In this document: in pieces, positions 1 to 5,097 of the stretch
Numbering within the stretch: the first letter of the stretch is position 1
Layout: the number at the start of each line of letters is the position of its first letter
DNA from: Anaerolineales bacterium UBA4826
Lineage (GTDB): Bacteria; Chloroflexota; Anaerolineae; UBA4142
NCBI GenBank assembly: GCA_002400365.1
Contig: DHFK01000146.1
Span: 29,043-34,813, forward strand
Direction of reading: 5' to 3'
Length of the DNA: 5,771 bases
The notes under the pieces: generated by a model
Database searches by the model: none
Seen by the model: the letters and a program-made list of their open reading frames with translations, nothing else
Told to the model about the DNA's origin: nothing
Made by a program: the position numbers and the translations under genes

Positions 1-356
1 AGCAGATACATCCCAACACATGCCCAGGACAGGTGCAACAAGATCGAGTACGAGAGCGCAAGATGGATCGGCAAGAGGCGATAGAGGAGCAGGTTCGGCG
101 GATAGAGCGCGGCGATTTGTCCTTCCGCGAAAAGCGGAAACCCCGCCTGCATGCCCGGCGTCCAGAGTGGCAAGCGGCCTTCTGCCAGCGCGCGCGCGTA
201 CTCTAGCAGCGTCGGATAGGCGATGCTGGACACGTCGCCGCCGGCGAAGACGCCTTGCCCCAACGTCGCCGGCAAAAAGAGCAGCCAGGGCGACGCGGCG
301 AGAGCCAGCAGCACAAGCGTGTCCCAGGATTTTAGACGTTCGCGTAGGTTGTCCAT
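1..356 (-). CDS. YfhO-like polytopic membrane protein, second copy (N-terminal part, cut by window edge)
   Basis: The first 118 codons are visible, running from an ATG at 356 off the left edge with no stop. The product begins MDNLRERLKSWDTLVLLALA, then has a hydrophobic first membrane segment (about residues 13-32), a GGDV loop with an acidic residue, and a GRLPLW motif near residue 63. Further on come an ALYPPNLLLY stretch and a second hydrophobic run. This is the usual N-terminal plan of YfhO-family proteins, which resemble GT-C glycosyltransferases using lipid-linked sugars on the outer face of the membrane. It has the same PLW motif and first-loop Asp as the YfhO gene just upstream, so the two are probably paralogues in tandem. 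GAGGAA lies directly against the ATG, an awkwardly short ribosome-binding-site spacing. An in-frame GTG at 374-372 is an alternative start adding six residues. The substrate is unknown. Confidence 0.82.
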   Translation of the reverse strand, partial: MDNLRERLKSWDTLVLLALAASPWLLFLPATLGQGVFAGGDVSSIAYPTLLEYARALAEGRLPLWTPGMQAGFPLFAEGQIAALYPPNLLLYRLLPIHLALSYSILLHLSWACVGMYL

Positions 357-388
357 TTCCTCGACCAGCCCCACCGACGTTTTGTTAA

Positions 389-460
389 TTCACCGCTGAG
401 ACGCCGAGAGCGCAGAGTTTTCCAAGATTTTCTCCGCGTTCTCCGCGCCTCTGTGGTGAA
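389..460. repeat. Imperfect palindromic repeat of the CACAGAG/CTCTGTG type
   Basis: The arms at 389-417 and 432-460 are imperfect inverted copies. They begin ttcacc and end ggtgaa, and contain matching gag-cgc-gag blocks with scattered mismatches, around a loop of about 14 nt. The style matches a dispersed palindromic family seen between genes in many environmental bacteria, with ends such as TTCACCACAGAG. That family assignment is from memory. It lies between the two YfhO genes. It could fold in RNA, but no T-tract follows on the minus strand, so it is not called a terminator. Confidence 0.7.
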
Positions 461-476
461 ATTGGGGGGGGGTTCG

Positions 477-489
477 GTAGCGACGCTAC
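477..489. repeat. Short perfect palindrome with 6-bp arms
   Basis: GTAGCG and CGCTAC flank a single A, giving a near-perfect 13-nt palindrome just downstream of the split YfhO gene. With a 1-nt spacer it cannot form a good hairpin. It may be a dispersed repeat unit or a protein-binding site, and the sequence does not decide between these. Confidence 0.4.
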
Positions 490-498
490 ACTGTCGTA

Positions 499-516
499 AA
501 TTCACGCTAATTCACG
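499..516. repeat. Two direct copies of AATTCACG, period 10
   Basis: AATTCACG occurs at 499-506 and again at 509-516. The second copy overlaps the stop codon of the upstream YfhO gene (TGA, 514-512). Short GTGAATT-type tandem units are common beside dispersed repeats in bacteria of this kind. No function is evident. Confidence 0.4.
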
Positions 517-1774
517 GACCAAATCTCTCGCGCACCGCGACGGCGAATCCGAGCGCGATGACGAGCGCAGCGGCAATGCTGATCGCCAGACCGACGCGCA
601 CGTCCCATGGCTCAAAGCGAAAGACGACTTGATGATCGCCGGCGTCGAGCGCGACGGCGCGTAGAAGATAATCGGCTTGCAGGATCGGCGCAGCAACGCC
701 ATCCACCGTCGCTTGCCAACCCTGGGGATAGTACACTTCGCTGAGCACGAGGACGCGCGGCGTATCCGCGTGGACGCGCAGCGTAATTTCGTGGAGACGA
801 TAGTTCTCGACGACGACCTGCGCTTCAGCGCCGGGACGCGGCTCGCGCGACGGCGGCGCAATCAGCACAACCTCGCGCGCGGGATCGAAATTGTCCGTCT
901 GAAGCGCGGCGAGCGCCGCCGCCTCGTCTTGGACTAGCCGATAGGTTTCTGCGAGCCACGCGCGCGGCAGCGCGTTCGTGTTGCGATAGATTAGCACATT
1001 CGTCGCCAGCCCGTTGTAGATCAGCGCGGCTCGGTCAACCAATTCCACCCCCGGCACGTCCAGCGGATCGGGCGACAAGAGCCACCGCACGTTGAGCAAG
1101 GCGAGCGCGCGCGGATTCGCCTCGGTGGGGAGTTCAAAAGCGTCGAGGAAATTCTGATAGAGTCGCATTTTCGCGCCGTGATAGCCGCCCGCGCTATAGA
1201 TGTCGTACGCCGCCCAGCGATTGTCGCCGAACAGATGCTGGAGCGGCAGAACGCGAAAGAGACCGGCATCGGAGCGCAGCCAGCGCGCGACCGCATCGGT
1301 CGCCGGCGATTCCTGCAGGGCGGCGAGCGGTTGCGGATGATTCAACTCGCTGCCCACGCGCCACAGGTCTGTGACGACCAGCGCGATCAAGAGCGCGGCG
1401 AACGCCGGCTTGTCCAATCGCTTGTTCAAATAAACCCAGATCAACAGCGCCGCGCTGCCCAGCAGAAAGGCGATCATCCAGACATCGCGCAGCAGCATTT
1501 GCAAGCGCGCCAGGTCGAGCGCCTGCCGGAAGATCGGATCGGACATGGGTGCGTTCGCGTACAGCGGCTGCATCAGCGCAAAGAGCGGATCGCTCAGCAG
1601 CGTCATCAGGATCGCGCCGAGGACAAGCGCGCCGGCGCCACGCCAGAGCCAGGACGGCGCGCCGGTTCGCGCGTCGAGAATTTTTTGCGCGCCCAAGCCC
1701 GCCAGCGCCGCCAACGCAAACTCCGCCAGGACGAGCGCCAGGGTGGGCGCGCGAAAAGCATTGTAGAGCGGCAA
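512..1774 (-). CDS. YfhO-family membrane protein, C-terminal half (split gene)
   Basis: The 420 residues from the first usual start codon (TTG, 1774) match the second half of a YfhO protein. There are membrane segments near residues 10-30, 46-66, 98-116 and 124-140, then a large hydrophilic outer domain to about 390, and a last membrane segment near 392-413. Family-like signatures include a VTDLW turn near 134-138, GGYHGAKMRLYQ near 196-207, LLNVRWLLSP, LPRAWLAE, and the closing LSEVYYPQGWQATVDG and AGDHQVVFRFEP stretches. The TTG at 1774 is not a convincing true start. The same frame stays open back to a TAA at 2005-2003, and the upstream codons encode LLLLALVSLLLACGNYIDPLYSLL, conserved YfhO-like sequence. 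This is therefore the continuation of the gene beginning at 3101, reached by a frame change. It may not be translated independently. Confidence 0.8.
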   Translation of the reverse strand: MPLYNAFRAPTLALVLAEFALAALAGLGAQKILDARTGAPSWLWRGAGALVLGAILMTLLSDPLFALMQPLYANAPMSDPIFRQALDLARLQMLLRDVWMIAFLLGSAALLIWVYLNKRLDKPAFAALLIALVVTDLWRVGSELNHPQPLAALQESPATDAVARWLRSDAGLFRVLPLQHLFGDNRWAAYDIYSAGGYHGAKMRLYQNFLDAFELPTEANPRALALLNVRWLLSPDPLDVPGVELVDRAALIYNGLATNVLIYRNTNALPRAWLAETYRLVQDEAAALAALQTDNFDPAREVVLIAPPSREPRPGAEAQVVVENYRLHEITLRVHADTPRVLVLSEVYYPQGWQATVDGVAAPILQADYLLRAVALDAGDHQVVFRFEPWDVRVGLAISIAAALVIALGFAVAVRERFGP

Positions 1775-1802
1775 GAACGTTCGCAGTAAACTGTAGAGCG
1801 GG

Positions 1803-3101
1803 TCAATATAGTTTCCGCACGCCAGGAGCAGCGAAACGAGCGCGAGGAGAAGGAGGTAGTTGGATGGTTGGGTGGTTGGGTGGTTCGGTAGTGGGTGTGT
1901 CGGCGGCGGTCGCCGTAACGCCGCTGGGATGGGTGGGGCGTTCAGCGATAGACATGTAGGCAGCGTTCGCCGTAACGCCGCTGGGATGGGTGGGGCGTTT
2001 GATTACGGCGACGATGGCGAGCGCAAGGACGATGATGCCGCTGTAGAGACCGGCGCTCGTGAAAGGCAACCCGCCCCAGTAGGTGACGTCGCCAAAGCCG
2101 AACAAGTGCGGCGCGATGAACGTCAACAATTCCCACGGCGGCAGCGACCACTGGACCGCTCGCTCGGTTGCCAACCCGCCCGCGCCGCCGCGAATCGAGT
2201 ACGCGGTATAGTTGGCGATCGGCAGGCAGAGCGCCGCCGCAAGCGCCAAGCCGGCGATGAGCGCGGCAAGCAGCCATATCAGCGCAGATATGTGTCTACG
2301 CAGCCCTCTTGTCATTTCGAGCGAAGCGACCCTGGCACCGCCCGCCAGGGCAGGTGGAAATCTCGTTACCGCAATGACGAGATTTCTCGGCGCAAAAACC
2401 GCGCCTCGAAATGACAGATTTGTAAAATTGTTCCACACTGTAAACGGAATTCCGCATATTGTCCAATACGCCGCATACAAACCGATCGCCAGCCAGGTAT
2501 AGTACGCCATCTGGACATGCGCGGAGAGCAATTGCAGTCCCAACACCAACGCGAGCGTCGCCGCGCGCGCGGGCGTGGGCAAAGCCAACAATCGCTCGAC
2601 GGACCAAAGCGCCCAGGGGAGATACGCAATCGTCTCCAGTTTCGTGTCGTGCCCGCCGGTTGCCATGCCGACCAAGTCAATCGAGAACTGGAAAGCCAAT
2701 CCACCCAGCAACGCCGGCGCGACGTTGGTCTTGTGCCAGCGCAGGTAGACGAATACGCCCAATGCCGCCAAGAGAGAGTGGAGCGCCAACGCAAAACGCC
2801 GCGGCGGCGCGAACGGCAAATTAGCGACTAGGTCAATCAGACTGGCGGGCGTGTATGGCACGAACATCACACTCGCGTACGAGGGCATTCCGCTGAAAAG
2901 GTAGGAATTCCAAAGCGGATAGGTCCCCTGCTTCAGCGCCGCGTCCAGCGGCGCGATCGCGCCGGCGGTTTCTCTCACGTCGGCGGTGGCATAGTGCATG
3001 GCGGAGAAAATCACCGGGCGAAAAAAGAGCAACGTCAGCGCGACGAGCACGGCGAGCGCGACAAGGGTGTGGCGATGCGCGGACAGGTAGGTTGTCATCA
3101 T
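1803..3101 (-). CDS. YfhO-family membrane protein, N-terminal half (split gene)
   Basis: This frame encodes 432 residues. It has an N-terminal membrane segment (about 12-32), then an outer loop with Asp41 in the TADVRE motif, the position of the presumed catalytic Asp in GT-C enzymes. PLWN follows at 62-65, then GGHDTKLE near 149-156, SAHVQMAYYTW near 193-203, and further hydrophobic helices. These are YfhO-family signatures. In Bacillus subtilis, YfhO takes part in adding GlcNAc to lipoteichoic acid; a similar outer-face sugar transfer is inferred here, with substrate unknown. Residues 229-264 come from a palindromic repeat element read in frame. From about residue 367 the protein becomes a 19-residue repeat (RPTHPSGVTA twice) and ends in a frame-shifted tail, PGVRKLY. 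It starts 9 nt after the family 2 glycosyltransferase stop, in the same frame. ATG at 3101 or 3098 could be used, and no clear ribosome binding site is seen. Confidence 0.8.
   Translation of the reverse strand: MMTTYLSAHRHTLVALAVLVALTLLFFRPVIFSAMHYATADVRETAGAIAPLDAALKQGTYPLWNSYLFSGMPSYASVMFVPYTPASLIDLVANLPFAPPRRFALALHSLLAALGVFVYLRWHKTNVAPALLGGLAFQFSIDLVGMATGGHDTKLETIAYLPWALWSVERLLALPTPARAATLALVLGLQLLSAHVQMAYYTWLAIGLYAAYWTICGIPFTVWNNFTNLSFRGAVFAPRNLVIAVTRFPPALAGGARVASLEMTRGLRRHISALIWLLAALIAGLALAAALCLPIANYTAYSIRGGAGGLATERAVQWSLPPWELLTFIAPHLFGFGDVTYWGGLPFTSAGLYSGIIVLALAIVAVIKRPTHPSGVTANAAYMSIAERPTHPSGVTATAADTPTTEPPNHPTIQLPPSPRARFAAPGVRKLY
1865..1885. repeat. G-rich 8-bp minisatellite (TGGTTGGG units)
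   Basis: Two full TGGTTGGG units (1865-1872, 1873-1880) and a partial TGGTT follow one another, with a degenerate unit TAGTTGGA just before at 1857-1864. On the coding strand it reads as CCAACCAC-type units encoding Pro, His and Asn. It sits at the junction where the YfhO reading frame is lost. The spaced GG and GGG tracts could form a two-layer G-quadruplex on the plus strand. Confidence 0.65.
1910..1999. repeat. 57-bp tandem repeat, two copies sharing an identical 33-nt core
   Basis: The 33-nt core beginning TCGCCGTAACGCCGCTGGGA is identical at 1910-1942 and 1967-1999, with a period of 57 nt. The 24 nt between cores differ from the sequence flanking the other copy. Because 57 is 19 codons, the unit repeats in the protein as RPTHPSGVTA plus nine variable residues. 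The repeat is hydrophilic and Pro-rich and interrupts a membrane protein directly after a hydrophobic helix ending VAVIKR, so it looks inserted or expanded and not native to the YfhO family. Confidence 0.8.
2310..2416. mobile_element. 107-bp palindromic MITE-like element with cloverleaf folding, inside the YfhO gene
   Basis: The ends form a perfect 12-bp inverted repeat (TGTCATTTCGAG at 2310-2321 and its complement at 2405-2416). Inside are three more hairpins: CCCTGGC/GCCAGGG (2330-2336 with 2344-2350), GAAATCTCGT/ACGAGATTTC (2357-2366 with 2377-2386, loop 10 nt), and GCGC/GCGC (2390-2393 with 2401-2404). Together they fold as a closed stem with three arms. It has no coding capacity for a transposase, so it would need to be moved in trans. 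TGTCATTTCGAG-ended palindromes are a dispersed family in several bacterial phyla (from memory). It is translated through as residues 229-264 of the YfhO N-terminal half without a stop. No obvious target-site duplication is visible. Confidence 0.75.
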
Positions 3102-3110
3102 ATTGTCATT

Positions 3111-3941
3111 TCAGCGCAAACGCCGGAGGGTAACGGTGTACGCCGCGTGCGCGAGCCGCGCGCCCATATTCGCGAGGAGCCAGACGCCGCGCGTGTGCCG
3201 GCGATACACGATCCAACTGCTGCGAATCTGATGATACTGTTTGCGCAACGATAGCGCGCCGCCCAGACTGGCGGAGACCTGGTGCCACATTTTCGCGTCG
3301 GTCACGCAGGCGATTTGCCAACCGGCTTGGCGCGCGCGCAGGCACAGGTCGAGGTCTTCGCAGTACAAGAAGAAATCCGGCGAGAACATTCCGATCTGCC
3401 GCGTCATCGCGCGGCGCAGAAACATGCCGCAGCCGCTCACGAAATCTACGCGCTCGATCGGTTGGAGTGGCGGCTCTAAATGCAATCCGCCCGGCACGAT
3501 ATAGAACTGTCCGTGAAAGCGATAGCCCGCCAACCAGACCCGTGTCGGCTCGTCCAGATAATAGACGATGGGACCGGCAATGCCGATGGACGGATCGGCT
3601 TCCAGCGCGCGAACCAGCCGACCGATCATCGGCGGATCAACGAGCGCGTCGTTATTGCAGAGCAGCGCATACGCCGCGCCCCGTTCCCACGCCAATCGAA
3701 TCCCCAGATTGTTGCCCGCGCCAAAGCCCAGGTTCGTCGGCGAGCGAATCAATTCCACGTCATCGGAAAGCGCGCGGCGCAGTTCGGCGAACTGGTCCGG
3801 CGTGGAGCCGTTATCCACCACCGCGATTCGCAACGCCGCGTACTCGCTCGCCTGGAGCGATTCGACGCAGCGGCGCGTATCCGCCGCGCGATTCCAATTC
3901 AGGACGACCGCCCAGACGAGCGGCGGTTGTTCAACGCTCAA
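3111..3941 (-). CDS. Family 2 (GT-A) glycosyltransferase, WbbL/rhamnosyltransferase-like
   Basis: This is a 276-residue cytoplasmic enzyme that probably adds a sugar from a nucleotide donor to a surface-glycan intermediate. In order, it shows VVLNWN (12-17), AVVDNGS (40-46), NLGFGAGNN (70-78), LLCNND (93-98, the place of the metal-binding DxD motif), DFVSGCGMFLRR (166-177), and FFLYCEDLDLCLRARQAGW (from 190, with the ED-D acidic cluster of WbbL-like enzymes). A late His follows in KMWHQ. There are no clear membrane helices except a weakly hydrophobic C-terminus. It starts at TTG (3941), 11 nt inside the preceding glycosyltransferase gene, with GGAG 8 nt upstream. The next in-frame ATG (residue 105) would delete the nucleotide-binding half. 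Length and motifs are normal for the family. Donor and acceptor are not predictable; rhamnose is only a guess from WbbL similarity. Confidence 0.93.
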   Translation of the reverse strand: MSVEQPPLVWAVVLNWNRAADTRRCVESLQASEYAALRIAVVDNGSTPDQFAELRRALSDDVELIRSPTNLGFGAGNNLGIRLAWERGAAYALLCNNDALVDPPMIGRLVRALEADPSIGIAGPIVYYLDEPTRVWLAGYRFHGQFYIVPGGLHLEPPLQPIERVDFVSGCGMFLRRAMTRQIGMFSPDFFLYCEDLDLCLRARQAGWQIACVTDAKMWHQVSASLGGALSLRKQYHQIRSSWIVYRRHTRGVWLLANMGARLAHAAYTVTLRRLR

Positions 3942-5097
3942 CTTGCAATCTCCAATCGTCCAGCTCTAAAACCTGGTGGAGCGTTCGCGCGAATGGCGCC
4001 ATGCCGAAATCTTGACTCCGCGCTTCAGCACTCGCGCGCAGCGATACCAGCAGCGCGTCGTCTTGAATCAGGTTGAGCGTCCGCTGCGCGAGTTCGTCCA
4101 GCGTGTTCCAATAAGATCCATCCGCGCCATCGGTCACGATTTCCCGCTGACCGCCTTTGCCGACGACGAGCGGCACGCAGCCCGCTGCCATCGCCTCCAC
4201 CGTCGCAATCCCGAAGTGCTCCATGCGTTCCGGATGGCGCCGTTCGTCTTCTCCAAATCCCGTCGCATGCCAGAAAATTTTCGCGCGGCTGTACAAATCT
4301 CGCAGCGTCTCGAATGGCGCGTTCAGGTGGAAGAGGATGGGGTACCCGCGCGCCTCGCTCTGGCATTGCTCCGCATAGACGCGGCTCGGCGCGTTCGGAT
4401 CAACGCTGCCGACGAGATGATATTCCCAATCCTGCAATGCGGGATGCGTCTGGTAGAGAGACTTGAAGGCGCGGATTAGTTCGCGCTGCTTTTTGCAGTG
4501 CCTGCCCACAAAAAAACGACCGACGCTCAAAATAATGTTTTGCTTTTGCCCTGCACGGAATTGCTGCGTATCTGTCGGCGGGTACAGCACGCCAACCTGT
4601 CGGCGATAGTGTTGCTGCGCCAAGCGCGCAACGAAATGCGAAATGGCGATGATCTTGTGGTACGTCATCAGGTCGTGATCGAAAAAGAGCCGCGCGCCCA
4701 GTAGGCGAACCAAGTTGTTCCACGGTGGAGCATCGGGATTCCACGCGCTCGGCGGGACCTGGCAGAGGATGACTCCGCGCCGCGCTCGACATGGAATGCA
4801 AGACAAACGCTCTTGATTCAAGAACAGGTCATAGTTCGCGCTTGCGCGCGACACCTGCCGGATCGCCTGCCATTTCGACAGATAGTACGAGGGCGACGAC
4901 ACACGGACGCGATCCAGTTGCACGCGACTCAGGTCGAGGTTCAGACGGCGTTGCAGCCACGGCAGATCAACGTCTTCTGTGACGATGAACGCGACATGCT
5001 GCGTTCGACTCAAGTGCGCGGCGATCGCGCCGATAGATTTCTCGCCGCCGCCGGCGATGCGCAAAGCGGGCGCGTAAATTCCGATGGACTGGCTCAT
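3931..5097 (-). CDS. GT4-type (group 1) glycosyltransferase
   Basis: This is a 388-residue GT-B enzyme that transfers a sugar from a nucleotide donor, probably to a lipid-linked glycan on the cytoplasmic side. It opens with IGIYAP and the glycine loop AGGGEKSI (about 15-22). The C-terminal Rossmann half has ILSVGRFF (189-196), a basic stretch RHCKKQRELI near 199-208, the HATGFGEDE loop near 278-285, and the E-x7-E signature EHFGIATVE (Glu293 and Glu301) followed by AMAAGCVPLVV and KGGQREIV. These are the donor-binding elements of GT4 enzymes, and the length is normal. The frame is open upstream to 5187, but ATG 5097 is chosen because it directly precedes the conserved IGIYAP strand and overlaps the methyltransferase stop as ATGA. 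The extra 30 upstream residues are methyltransferase sequence read in another frame. No strong ribosome binding site is seen, so translational coupling is likely. Confidence 0.93.
   Translation of the reverse strand: MSQSIGIYAPALRIAGGGEKSIGAIAAHLSRTQHVAFIVTEDVDLPWLQRRLNLDLSRVQLDRVRVSSPSYYLSKWQAIRQVSRASANYDLFLNQERLSCIPCRARRGVILCQVPPSAWNPDAPPWNNLVRLLGARLFFDHDLMTYHKIIAISHFVARLAQQHYRRQVGVLYPPTDTQQFRAGQKQNIILSVGRFFVGRHCKKQRELIRAFKSLYQTHPALQDWEYHLVGSVDPNAPSRVYAEQCQSEARGYPILFHLNAPFETLRDLYSRAKIFWHATGFGEDERRHPERMEHFGIATVEAMAAGCVPLVVGKGGQREIVTDGADGSYWNTLDELAQRTLNLIQDDALLVSLRASAEARSQDFGMAPFARTLHQVLELDDWRLQVER
3950..3953 (-). promoter_or_regulatory. Ribosome binding site GGAG that supports the TTG start at 3941
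   Basis: On the minus strand, GGAG is followed by 8 nt and then TTG AGC GTT GAA. It lies inside the last codons of the upstream glycosyltransferase gene. In this frame a stop (TAG) lies a few codons upstream and the only other codons are AGC, TGG, ACG, ATT, GGA, GAT, TGC and AAG. TTG is therefore the best start. Confidence 0.6.

Larger units (their letters stand above)
512..3101 (-). pseudogene. Whole split YfhO gene, two frames joined at a repeat block
   Basis: Read as one gene, the N-terminal frame (from 3101) and the C-terminal frame (to 512) make a protein of about 860 residues, a usual size for YfhO proteins. Both frames are open together between 2002 and 1803. Going from the first to the second requires skipping one base (a +1 shift), equivalent to one extra or two missing bases in the repeat block around 1857-1999. 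Both sides keep family-like sequence, so the break is recent, or a sequencing or assembly error in repeats, or tolerated. I saw no clear slippery site for programmed frameshifting. Strictly it is a frameshifted gene; calling it dead is an inference. Confidence 0.65.

Noticed and set aside
389..460. Rho-independent terminator between the YfhO genes
   Set aside because: The palindrome has many mismatches, and no T-run follows it on the minus strand.
1178..1789. Long plus-strand open frame opposite the YfhO C-terminal half
   Set aside because: It is rich in Arg and Gln with no recognisable motif and lies fully antisense to well-supported YfhO sequence. Such frames are common opposite GC-rich genes.
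1910..1999. Possible CRISPR array
   Set aside because: Only two copies with a 24-nt gap, inside a coding frame, with no cas gene. It is a coding tandem repeat.
1803..2002. Programmed ribosomal frameshifting to join the YfhO halves
   Set aside because: I saw no clear slippery codon with a stop in the overlap, and the region is inserted repeat sequence not native to the family, so mutation or error is more likely.
3104..3112. TGTCATTTC, matching nine bases of the end of the palindromic element, in the gap before the YfhO gene
   Set aside because: There is no matching second arm or inner hairpin nearby. Nine bases overlapping a stop codon may be chance.
3467..4076. Two overlapping plus-strand open frames opposite the glycosyltransferase junction
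   Set aside because: They are antisense to clear glycosyltransferase motifs, with Arg- and Pro-rich low-complexity products and no family features.
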